A DNA stretch of 64,000 nt from Lachnospiraceae bacterium UBA4260 (GTDB lineage Bacteria > Bacillota > Clostridia > Lachnospirales > Lachnospiraceae). Below, piece by piece: positions 42,655-50,588 of the stretch. The stretch covers positions 220,914 to 284,913 of the forward strand of contig DGWK01000019.1 in NCBI GenBank assembly GCA_002395235.1, written 5' to 3'. Positions within the stretch are counted from its first letter, which is position 1, and every line of letters starts with the position of its first letter. The notes beneath the pieces were generated by a model. The model was not told the DNA's origin, ran no database searches, and saw only the letters and a list, made by a program, of their open reading frames with translations. A program made the translations under genes and the position numbers.

Positions 42655-43434
42655 TCAGTTCGCTACTCTGTATAGATAGGAGCGCCCTCTCTTTCCGACC
42701 TGCTCGATCACGCCCATTTTGCGCAGGATCAGCGCCTCGGTGGAGAAGCTCTTTACCCTGAGCCCGCAGCTCTTTGCCAGGTCCGCGGCCGTGAAGGGCT
42801 CGTCGAGCTCATAGGGAATGAACTGCATGTAATCCCTGGGCTCTGTGAGCAGGGTCTCCCCCACTATCCTTGTGGGGACTCTGTCGTAGCGGTGGGAGCC
42901 GCGCTTTCCGTCCCTGCCCCATCCGTCCTTGAGCCTGTATTCCTCCATATCCAGGAGGATCAGCTTAATGGAAAGGTTGGGATGGTCCAGATAGGACGAT
43001 ATTTTGTAGAGCTCGCGGAAGGCGCTGTAAAAGCTGCCCTTTTTGGGAGAACGGCTTCGCTTGCCAAGCTCGCCCGTCTCGGGGTCGATCCAGGTGACCC
43101 ACTTGACGGCCGGAATCGGATAGACCACCCGCACACGGTAAAGAGGCAGAAAAACATCGAGCTTTTGCCGCAGATACCCCATATTGGCCGTCTGGATCTC
43201 CGTGATGGTGCCTGTCTCTTCGCAGTAAATATCCGCTATATAGTTCTCGATCGGGATCTCGTGGTGGTCTTCGTCGGGGTCCTCATAAGCCTTAAGAACG
43301 GCATGCAGAGTCTTTTCCTTCTGCATGCCGATACCGTGGCGCTCTCGTTCTTGCAGGCGGACTACGCGGTCGAGTGCCTGCCGGAACCTTGCGTCTGTGT
43401 CTTTATTTGTGCAGGTGTCTGCGCACATAGGCAA
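42655..43434 (-). CDS. Conserved-looking protein with possible nuclease core and C-terminal winged helix
   Basis: No family name can be given with confidence. The ~260-residue protein has a segment HHEIPIENYIADIYCEETG followed by ITEIQTANMGYLRQKLDVFL, an arrangement of acidic residues like that of restriction-endonuclease-fold proteins, though E-x-Q replaces the usual E-x-K. The C-terminal ~70 residues (FTAADLAKSCGLRVKSFSTE, LILRKMGVIEQVGKRGRSYLY) look like a winged helix. The start is probably TTG 43434, 6 bases after GGAGGAG, or ATG 43428. It overlaps the end of the upstream gene by about 30 bases. Confidence 0.65.
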   Translation of the reverse strand: MPMCADTCTNKDTDARFRQALDRVVRLQERERHGIGMQKEKTLHAVLKAYEDPDEDHHEIPIENYIADIYCEETGTITEIQTANMGYLRQKLDVFLPLYRVRVVYPIPAVKWVTWIDPETGELGKRSRSPKKGSFYSAFRELYKISSYLDHPNLSIKLILLDMEEYRLKDGWGRDGKRGSHRYDRVPTRIVGETLLTEPRDYMQFIPYELDEPFTAADLAKSCGLRVKSFSTEALILRKMGVIEQVGKRGRSYLYRVAN

Positions 43435-43969
43435 ATGTTTTCTCCTCCCCCTCCTCTGCCAGCATCTTGAGCAGCATGTGGAGCAGCTTCGCCGTCTCGG
43501 GATGCATGAAACTGATCACATGCGTCCCCTGTTCAAAATATTTGAGAGGATAAGTGTCGTCGTATTTGTCGCCGGCGTAAACTTTGCTGGCCGCGATGCG
43601 GTCCATGAGCATTTCGATCACATATCTTCCGGGCATCTTGACGGGGATGACAGGACCGCTTCCCATCTCTCCGCGCAGGTTATAGTCCACCCAGTACTCA
43701 AAGTGATGGCGGTTGCGCCCTTTGTGGTGAAGCCAGGAGGCGCTGTACCCCTTTTCCTCTCTCTCCGCGTTGTTGGGAGAGCGGTTTCCCTGCCAGTACC
43801 TGGCGCCTACCAGAAACTCGGTCGGCGCGAACTTGGACAGGTCGTGGAGCAGGCCCTGTCTGTAGAGTCCTACGCTGAAGCACCCCTTCATGACCAGGTA
43901 TTTATGTTTCATCACGGTGTTAAAATGACCCGCGGTTTTCCGGGCAGTGATCTTTTCTTTACTCTTCAT
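43403..43969 (-). CDS. DUF5662-like protein (HD-type residues)
   Basis: The 188-residue protein resembles the DUF5662 family. It contains GLLHDLSKFAPTEF, an HD-like metal-binding signature, and later SWLHHKGRNRHHFEYW and VIEMLMDRIAASK. A phosphohydrolase function is possible but unproven. ATG 43969 has AGAAGAAG upstream and overlaps the end of the GH13 gene by 11 bases; a longer frame reaching 44092 would be an implausible Lys/Arg-rich extension read inside that gene. Confidence 0.75.
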   Translation of the reverse strand: MKSKEKITARKTAGHFNTVMKHKYLVMKGCFSVGLYRQGLLHDLSKFAPTEFLVGARYWQGNRSPNNAEREEKGYSASWLHHKGRNRHHFEYWVDYNLRGEMGSGPVIPVKMPGRYVIEMLMDRIAASKVYAGDKYDDTYPLKYFEQGTHVISFMHPETAKLLHMLLKMLAEEGEEKTFAYVRRHLHK

Positions 43970-46034
43970 TTTTTTCTTCTTCTTTTTTTTCGACGTCGGC
44001 AGTCTTTTGGACGACCGGAGCGTCGTCCTTTGCCGGGACAGTAACCGGAGTGACCTCCGCGGCCTTCTTGTTTTCGGCCTTTTTACTTTCATCCTTTTTA
44101 GAGGATTTTTTCTTCCTGCGCCGGACCGGTTTATTGGACGTCACCGTGCACAGGATGCGAATGGATCTGGGGGCGACTTCCACCACGTGCTGGTCGTCCA
44201 GGATCAGTTCGCTTTGCAGGAAAGAATCCTCGAGCGCCGTATCCATAAGGACATTCCAGCGCCTTCCGGGGGCGAGCTTGGGAAGCCCCAGCTCCTGCGT
44301 CTCCCAGTGCATGTTGATCGCCAGGTAAATAAGCTCGGTCTTCTGCGAGCCCCTCACATAGTTCTCGCACAGGCAGATGCCGATGGCGTGGCTGAAATGA
44401 CCCAGGTCCGGCTTCCAGGCTTCATTTCCGTGCAGGGAGAGGTCCGGATAGCCGCAGCCGATGTAATCCGTATTCTTAAAGGGCTTAAGGCCGCTGAACA
44501 CCGGGTGCTCATTACGGAAGCGGATCATCTTACGCACAAATTCGCGGACGGAGTCACCGGTCTCGCCGTTGTTCCACCCTGTCCAGCCTGTCTCATTGTC
44601 CTGGCAGTAAGGGTTGTTGTTGCCGTACTGCGTATTGAAACACTCATCTCCCGCGTTGATCATGGGCGTACTCTGGGAGAGGAATAAAAGCGCCAGGAAA
44701 TTGCGGATCTGATTTCTGCGCAGCCTCAGGACATCTTCCCGGTCGCTGTCGCCTTCCTGGCCGCAGTTCCAGCTGTAATTGACCGTTGTCCCGTCCAGGC
44801 CGCCCTCTCCGTTCGGCTCGTTGTGCCTGTCGTTATAGGAGACCAGATCGCGCAGGGTGAAGCCGTCGCTGCTGCAGACATAGTGTACATTTCCGTGTCC
44901 GGCCGGAACCTTCAGAAATTCATACAGAAACTCGCGCATCACATAGTCGTCGCTCTTTACAAAGCGCCGGATCAGGACGGAAAATCTGTTGTTATAGCTG
45001 AAGAGATTGTCAGTAAGCACCGCGCCGGATTCCGGGTTCTCCGCATCCATGCCCTCGATCTCATCGTAAGGAAAATCCGTGTGGAAGAGTCGCACATCCG
45101 AGAGCAGCGGGTCCGAGGAAAAAGCCCGGATATCGGCGACGCTCCCCATGAGGCGGAAACCGTCCACGGCATAGTGCGTCGCATAGAACCTGGCGATCTC
45201 AATCTGCTGCTGGGAGGTGACGGAAGGAGGAAAATAGAGCTGCAGACAGACGCCGATCCCTTCCCGGTGGAACTTTTCGATCATATCCGCAAATTCTTTT
45301 TGCGGGCCGCCCTCGTAACCGGGCGTGCTGTAGGCGCCGGCCGGCGCGTAGTAAAACCCTCTCGCGTAGCCCCAGTAATTGACTTTTTTGACCGAGAGGT
45401 CCCTGACGGGAAGGCCTTCCTTGCTCACGGGATAGAGGGCCAGCGCGTCTTCCATCGTGCGGGGACCGCTCTGCTCCCTGGTGATTGGCTGCAGCTCATA
45501 GACAGGCATGAGTTCTACGGTCGTGACGCCCAGCTGCCTCAGATAAGGAGCCATCTCGGCAGCGGCCGAAAAAGTGCCCGGCATCGCCTGCAGACCCTCG
45601 GCCAGCATGGTAAACCCGCGGACATGGAGGCAGTAGATGGCAGTCTCGCCCCCGCGGCGATGGGCGCTCTCCCTGTAGACGGGGAGTTTCTCATCGGGCT
45701 CGTAGAAGAAGCCTCCGGCTCGCACCGTCGCATCGCCGATCCGGACCGATTCGAGGCTCCGGCAGCAGGGATCCACAAAGTAAGTGCTGCCGCAGTACAG
45801 TCTGTAGCACCACTGAGAGGGATCGATGGAAGTGATCTTCACGGAATAGAGACTTCCGAACCTGTATTCATCCGTGAACGGGACGCCGATCTCGCTCCCG
45901 TCCTCCTTCTTATACAGGACGAGTCCGCAGGGTTCGGGGCCGCGAAATACAGCGGCTATGATGACGCCGTCTTTCATCACGGTAACGCCCGGTTTCATAC
46001 TGTGTGCGGGTTCTATCTTAAAATTCTGGCCCAC
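43959..46034 (-). CDS. GlgX/isoamylase-like GH13 protein lacking two catalytic carboxylates
   Basis: The 691-residue protein is colinear with glycogen debranching enzymes: an N-terminal CBM48-like region (about 10-110), a GH13 barrel (about 130-560) and a C-terminal beta domain. SSDGFTLRDLVSYNDRHNEP and QYGNNNPYCQDNETGW are nearly canonical. However, the nucleophile motif GFRFD reads GFRLM (Met296), and the acid/base motif LIAEPWD reads LFHTDFP (Thr319). The third acid, in SDGFTL, remains. It may be inactive or bind glycan only. A Lys/Glu-rich tail (about 640-691) is unusual for the family. No signal peptide is seen. Confidence 0.85.
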   Translation of the reverse strand: MGQNFKIEPAHSMKPGVTVMKDGVIIAAVFRGPEPCGLVLYKKEDGSEIGVPFTDEYRFGSLYSVKITSIDPSQWCYRLYCGSTYFVDPCCRSLESVRIGDATVRAGGFFYEPDEKLPVYRESAHRRGGETAIYCLHVRGFTMLAEGLQAMPGTFSAAAEMAPYLRQLGVTTVELMPVYELQPITREQSGPRTMEDALALYPVSKEGLPVRDLSVKKVNYWGYARGFYYAPAGAYSTPGYEGGPQKEFADMIEKFHREGIGVCLQLYFPPSVTSQQQIEIARFYATHYAVDGFRLMGSVADIRAFSSDPLLSDVRLFHTDFPYDEIEGMDAENPESGAVLTDNLFSYNNRFSVLIRRFVKSDDYVMREFLYEFLKVPAGHGNVHYVCSSDGFTLRDLVSYNDRHNEPNGEGGLDGTTVNYSWNCGQEGDSDREDVLRLRRNQIRNFLALLFLSQSTPMINAGDECFNTQYGNNNPYCQDNETGWTGWNNGETGDSVREFVRKMIRFRNEHPVFSGLKPFKNTDYIGCGYPDLSLHGNEAWKPDLGHFSHAIGICLCENYVRGSQKTELIYLAINMHWETQELGLPKLAPGRRWNVLMDTALEDSFLQSELILDDQHVVEVAPRSIRILCTVTSNKPVRRRKKKSSKKDESKKAENKKAAEVTPVTVPAKDDAPVVQKTADVEKKEEEKNEE

Positions 46035-46064
46035 TTTTGCCTCCCTGCCTAATTGCTTTTGATT

Positions 46065-46230
46065 TGTAATTATTCAGCACCCCGGAAAAAAGATCAAAAT
46101 AAGGTTCGGGGAGCTCGCTCACCGGAACGTTTTTGATCTTTTTTCCGGGGCGGACAAGGCGCGGAGCGCCTCTGGACGCCCACAGTCCCGAATGCGGAGC
46201 ATTTGGGACGTGGAGTGCTGAATAGTTACA
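46065..46230. mobile_element. MITE-like element with 16-bp terminal inverted repeats
   Basis: TGTAATTATTCAGCAC (46065-46080) and GTGCTGAATAGTTACA (46215-46230) are inverted copies with one mismatch. Inside are a perfect 20-bp stem (46080-46099 with 46131-46150), a GGCGC/GCGCC hairpin and an 11-bp stem GTCCCGAATGC/GCATTTGGGAC near 46185-46209. There is no gene inside. No clear target duplication flanks it. A structured RNA or combined terminator after the helicase gene is an alternative reading. Confidence 0.65.
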
Positions 46231-46267
46231 TTATTTTTTTGATCAGTATTATATTTTAACACAATAC

Positions 46268-48055
46268 TTATAAGGATACAAAGCCTCTGACTCCATAAAC
46301 GGACAGGAATCGCGAGGGCGGCCTGGGATTCTCTCTCGTGCCCGTGACGTAGAGAAGTTCGAGATGGTCTCTGGCTCTTGTCATGGCCACATACAAAAGC
46401 CTCCTCTCCTCCTCGAAATCCTGCGGCTGCGTGCATCGCCTTCCCGGAATGATGCCTTCGTTGAGGGCAGGCAGATAAACTCTGTCAAATTCAAGCCCCT
46501 TGCAGGCGTGCATGGTCATGACTCTGACTCCCTTTCCGGAAGGGCCGGTCCGCTGCTCGGGAATCCTTCGAAGTACTTGCGAAAGCTCCCTGAGGTCGCG
46601 CGCGCGGCCGGCTTCCTTTAAGAGTTCCGCCAGCGCGGATTCCACGATCTCCTTTTCGCCGAGCCGGGTGACGGCCCATTCTGCGTACCCCACGCCGTCC
46701 ATAAGGTATTTCATAAATCCTTCGGGAGTCAGGCGCCCCAGCACATGGAGATCCCTGAGAAGATCGCGCACAGCTTCCTCGGCGGCCCGATTTCCATGGC
46801 TTCGCATAAGAAGCTGCCGCGGCGAGCATCTCTCTCCCGGCAGAGCGGACCGCAGTAGGTACCGCTCCGGCCTGTTCAGTACTCTCAGGAGCGCGCTTCT
46901 GGACAGCTCTCCCCCCTTCAACTCCAGAGCGAGCTGCTGATAGGCCTCTATGTCCCGGATCACGGCGCTTCGTACCGGGCCCGAAGGATTAGTAATTTCC
47001 CGGCAGGGGATCCCTTCTCCGGCCAGATAGCTGCTGATCCTGGCCACATGTGTATTGGTCCTTAGGATGACGGCCGTCCGGTCAAGCTCTTCCCGGGACA
47101 GCGCGCTCATCGCCCCGCGCAGGTAGCGGTACTCTTCGCTGTCCTCTCGGAATGCCTGCAGGGTCACTTTGTCTCCGGGCGGACGCACAGTGCGGATCTC
47201 TTTTGGGACCCTGTCCTTGTTCTGTCCGATCATCAGGGCGGAAGCTTTGCAGACCGAGGCGCTGCACCGGTAGTTAAACCCGAGAAAAATGCGGACTGCG
47301 TCCGGATAATCTTCCATGAACTGCCGCATGATCGTCGGCGCGCTTCCCCGAAACCCGTATATGCTCTGGTCGTCGTCGCCCACGACAAACAGACCCTCTC
47401 CGGTCGAGAGGATCTTCAGGATCTCATACTGCTGGCGGTTGACATCCTGAAATTCGTCCACCAGTATCGCCCGGAACATGCTCTGCCAGTATCCCCGCAC
47501 TTTCTCGTCGCTCTTTAAGAGGCGCGCGCACTCCAAGATCATATCGTCAAAATCGAGATACCCGTTCTCTTTGAGATAGACACGGTACTCTTTCTGCAGG
47601 GCGGCTTCCCTTTCTCTTCCGGAAAAGGAGGATGGCGGCCTCCGCAGCATTTTCTCCGTCTCTTCGACGGTGGGCCTGTCGTTTTCATCCGGATAGTGGT
47701 TTTTGATCAGATGCTCTAAGAGCCTGTCCCGCTGCGCCTGCCCCAATATGGAATAGTTCTTTCGGGTGGTCTCTTTCAAAATATGGAAAAAGACGGAGTG
47801 AAACGTGCCGAAGCGCACACTCAGGCTTTTATTTCCCGATTTTTTTAAGAATCGCTCTTTCATCTCCACAGCGGCGCTGCGGCTGAAGGTCAGGACGAGG
47901 ATCTGGGAAGGATTGAAATTATAGTGATCGAGAAGATACAGGATGCGGCTTGTGAGAACCGTTGTCTTACCGCTCCCGGGCCCTGCGATGATCTCACAGG
48001 GCCGCAGGTCACGGCAGACCGCCTCCCGCTGGGAGGGATCAAGATCTGAATACAT
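46268..48055 (-). CDS. UvrD/PcrA-like superfamily 1 DNA helicase, short form
   Basis: The 595-residue protein has SF1 helicase motifs: Q-motif region LDPSQREAV, Walker A AGPGSGKTTVL, motif Ia LTFSRSAAVEM, DEFQDVN (II), GDDDQSIYGFRG (III), FNYRCSASVCKA (IV), MTMHACKGLEFDRVYLP (V) and VAMTRARDHLELLY (VI). It is about 130 residues shorter than PcrA and lacks its C-terminal extension. It likely unwinds DNA 3' to 5' in repair or replication-fork maintenance. A separate pcrA probably exists elsewhere. Confidence 0.92.
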   Translation of the reverse strand: MYSDLDPSQREAVCRDLRPCEIIAGPGSGKTTVLTSRILYLLDHYNFNPSQILVLTFSRSAAVEMKERFLKKSGNKSLSVRFGTFHSVFFHILKETTRKNYSILGQAQRDRLLEHLIKNHYPDENDRPTVEETEKMLRRPPSSFSGREREAALQKEYRVYLKENGYLDFDDMILECARLLKSDEKVRGYWQSMFRAILVDEFQDVNRQQYEILKILSTGEGLFVVGDDDQSIYGFRGSAPTIMRQFMEDYPDAVRIFLGFNYRCSASVCKASALMIGQNKDRVPKEIRTVRPPGDKVTLQAFREDSEEYRYLRGAMSALSREELDRTAVILRTNTHVARISSYLAGEGIPCREITNPSGPVRSAVIRDIEAYQQLALELKGGELSRSALLRVLNRPERYLLRSALPGERCSPRQLLMRSHGNRAAEEAVRDLLRDLHVLGRLTPEGFMKYLMDGVGYAEWAVTRLGEKEIVESALAELLKEAGRARDLRELSQVLRRIPEQRTGPSGKGVRVMTMHACKGLEFDRVYLPALNEGIIPGRRCTQPQDFEEERRLLYVAMTRARDHLELLYVTGTRENPRPPSRFLSVYGVRGFVSL

Positions 48056-48084
48056 AGATGTCAGCGTCTCAGGAGAGGTTTCTC

Positions 48085-49533
48085 TCAGGCCTCAAGCCGG
48101 CGGATCGCCTCGCGGATCCTGGCGATGGACTCTTCTTTGCCCAGCACTTCCATGATCTCCGTCGCGCCGGCAGGCGTGGTCTGTTTGCCGGAGACGGCGA
48201 TGCGGACGGGCCACAGAACATAGCCGTTCTTGTAGCCTTTCTCCTGAATATAAGCCTTTACGGCGGCAAAGAGGGCGTCGTTGGAGAAGTCCTCCTGCGC
48301 TTCGAGGATCGGAAGCAGTTCCTTCAGTACAGTCAGAGAAGTCTCCGCGTTCGTCTTCATCTTCTTGTGTGTGAAGAGCGAGACGTCATAGTCCGGAAGT
48401 TTTCCGAAGAAATCGACCATTTCGGCGATGTCCGGGAAGATCTCGATCCTGGTGCGGACCATCTCGGCGATCTTTCGAAGGTCAAGGCCTTCGCCCAGCG
48501 CCGCAGTCAGGTAGGGCTCCGCCATCTCATAGAACTTGTCCGGATCCATGGCCTTGAGGTACTCTCCGTTCATCCAGCGAAGCTTCTGGTAGTCGAATAC
48601 GGAAGGAGCCTTGTTGATCCTGTGGTAATCGAAGATCTTCACAAGTTCTTCCAGGCTGAAGATCTCCTCGTCGCTGTCGGGAGACCAGCCCAGAAGGGCG
48701 ATGAAGTTGACGACCGCCTCGGGAAGGAAGCCCTGCTCGATCAGGTCCTCGTAGGAGGAGTGGCCGCTTCTCTTGGACAGCTTGTGGTGATCTTCATCTG
48801 TGATCAGCGGGCAGTGGATGTATTTGGGCACTTCCCAGCCAAAAGCCTCATACAGGCGGTTGTACTTGGGTGAGGAGGAGATGTACTCATTTCCCCTTAC
48901 GACGTGCGTGATGCCCATCAGATGGTCGTCCACGACGTTGGCAAAGTTGTAGGTGGGATAGCCGTCCGACTTGATGAGGATCATGTCGTCCAGTTCCTTG
49001 TTGTCAACGGTTACGTCTCCGTAGAGCTCGTCGTGGAACGTGGTCGTCCCTTCGGTCGGATTGTTCTGACGGATGACGTAAGGCTTTCCTTCCGCCAGGT
49101 TTTTCTCGATCTCCTCGGGGCTCAGGTGCAGGCAGTGCTTGTCATAGACGCTGATCTCCTTGCCGTCCACCACCTGGGTGAGCGTAGAGAGCCTCTCCGG
49201 CGTGCAGAAGCACCTGTAGGCTTCGCCCTTATCGATCAGCTCCTGCGCGTATTTTCCGTAAATACCGGCGCGCATTCTCTCGCTCTGCACATAGGGGCCT
49301 ACGCCTCCGTCCTTGTCGGGACCTTCGTCCTCGATCAGGCCTGTGTCCGCCATGGTGCGCTTAATGATATCGACAGCTCCGTCCACATAGCGGCCCTGGT
49401 CGGTATCCTCGATGCGCAGGATAAAATCGCCGTCCTCGTGTTTGGCGATGAGATAGGCGTACAGCGCCGTTCTCAGGTTTCCGACGTGCATGCGGCCTGT
49501 GGGGCTCGGGGCGTATCGTGTTCTGATCTTCAT
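48085..49533 (-). CDS. gltX: Glutamyl-tRNA synthetase
   Basis: A class I aminoacyl-tRNA synthetase of 482 residues. The HIGH motif appears as RYAPSPTGRMHVGNLRTALYAYL and the KMSKS motif as HHKLSKRSGHSSYEDLI. The C-terminal anticodon-binding region contains WPVRIAVSGKQTTPAGATEIM. ATG 49533 follows CGGAGGAAACAACATT. Whether it charges tRNA-Gln as well (non-discriminating) cannot be decided here. Confidence 0.97.
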   Translation of the reverse strand: MKIRTRYAPSPTGRMHVGNLRTALYAYLIAKHEDGDFILRIEDTDQGRYVDGAVDIIKRTMADTGLIEDEGPDKDGGVGPYVQSERMRAGIYGKYAQELIDKGEAYRCFCTPERLSTLTQVVDGKEISVYDKHCLHLSPEEIEKNLAEGKPYVIRQNNPTEGTTTFHDELYGDVTVDNKELDDMILIKSDGYPTYNFANVVDDHLMGITHVVRGNEYISSSPKYNRLYEAFGWEVPKYIHCPLITDEDHHKLSKRSGHSSYEDLIEQGFLPEAVVNFIALLGWSPDSDEEIFSLEELVKIFDYHRINKAPSVFDYQKLRWMNGEYLKAMDPDKFYEMAEPYLTAALGEGLDLRKIAEMVRTRIEIFPDIAEMVDFFGKLPDYDVSLFTHKKMKTNAETSLTVLKELLPILEAQEDFSNDALFAAVKAYIQEKGYKNGYVLWPVRIAVSGKQTTPAGATEIMEVLGKEESIARIREAIRRLEA

Positions 49534-49588
49534 AATGTTGTTTCCTCCGTGTTATCGATATATATAGTAATCCGAAAGAAGCTTTCGG

Positions 49589-50038
49589 TCACTTTTTTCC
49601 TGTGCTTCCAAACCCGCCGTCGCCGCGCTCCGTATCCGTAAGTGTGTCGGATTCCTCAAAGGTGACGCTCAGATAAGGGATCACGACCATCTGCGCGATC
49701 CTCTCGCCCGGCTCTACGATCCTGGTCTCTTCGCTGTCGTTGTGCATCGCCACGATGTAGTTGCCCCGGTAGTCCGAGTCGCACACGCCGGTGCAGTTGG
49801 CGGGGCGAAGCCCCTCTTTGGCGGCCAGTCCGCTCCTTGCGTAGATCGCGGCGAAATACCCGTCGGGGAGCTCGAACTGAAGGCCCGTATCTATTTTGAC
49901 AGTCTCATGCGGCGCGATTCTGACAGGCGCCGGAAGTGCCGCGTAGAGGTCGTAACCTGCGGCCTTTTCGCTTCCTCTCGTCGGTATATGGGCGAGCTCG
50001 CTGACTTTCCTGAATCTGACATTTATGGATCCGCTCAT
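49589..50038 (-). CDS. dut: dUTP diphosphatase (dUTPase)
   Basis: Dut hydrolyses dUTP to dUMP and keeps uracil out of DNA. The five motifs of the trimeric family are visible: AAGYDLYAA, YARSGLAAKEGL, DSDYRGNYIVAMHN, GERIAQMVVIP and the C-terminal arm RGDGGFGSTGKK. ATG 50038 with AAAGGAG about 12 bases upstream gives the usual 149 residues. It is followed by gltX and preceded by rnhA. Confidence 0.96.
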   Translation of the reverse strand: MSGSINVRFRKVSELAHIPTRGSEKAAGYDLYAALPAPVRIAPHETVKIDTGLQFELPDGYFAAIYARSGLAAKEGLRPANCTGVCDSDYRGNYIVAMHNDSEETRIVEPGERIAQMVVIPYLSVTFEESDTLTDTERGDGGFGSTGKK

Positions 50039-50090
50039 ATAAGCTCTGTCTCCTTTGTTTCCGGTAAAAATGTGTGTGCGAAAGGTCGGA

Positions 50091-50555
50091 TCATGACTTT
50101 CTCGCCGCATCCGCCGCCGCCGTCGCCAGGGCGTCGCACCTCTCGTTCTCGGGATGTCCGGCGTGCCCCTTGACCCAGTGATAGGTCACGGTGTGCGGCT
50201 CCATTGCCTTGAGGAGCCTCTCCCAGAGCTCCCGGTTCTTGACGGGTTGTTTGGAAGCGGTCTTCCACCCGTTTCTCTGCCAGCTGCCGATCCAGTTCTC
50301 ATTGAAAGCGCTGACGACATATTTGGAGTCCGAGTAGACGTCCACGAGGCAGGGAACGCGCAGGCACTCCAGTGCGACGATCACGCCCAGAAGCTCCATC
50401 CGGTTGTTGGTGGTCTTCTCAAATCCTTCCGACAGCTCCTTCTCGTGCAGGACTCCCCGGGAATCCGTGAACTGAAGGATCGCGCCGTATCCTCCCGGTC
50501 CGTCGGGATTTCCCCTGGCGGAGCCGTCCGAAAATATCTTTACATGCTTTGGCAT
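50091..50555 (-). CDS. rnhA: Ribonuclease HI
   Basis: RNase HI degrades the RNA strand of RNA-DNA hybrids. The catalytic acids are visible as Asp in IFSDGSARGNPDGPGGYG, Glu in NNRMELLGV, Asp in YSDSKYVVSAF and Asp in NERCDALA. The KTASKQPVKNRELWERL region is also typical. ATG 50555 follows AAAGGACAACAGTACA. The 154 residues match the family. Confidence 0.96.
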   Translation of the reverse strand: MPKHVKIFSDGSARGNPDGPGGYGAILQFTDSRGVLHEKELSEGFEKTTNNRMELLGVIVALECLRVPCLVDVYSDSKYVVSAFNENWIGSWQRNGWKTASKQPVKNRELWERLLKAMEPHTVTYHWVKGHAGHPENERCDALATAAADAARKS

Positions 50556-50588
50556 TGTACTGTTGTCCTTTCTGCCGGGCCGCATCTC

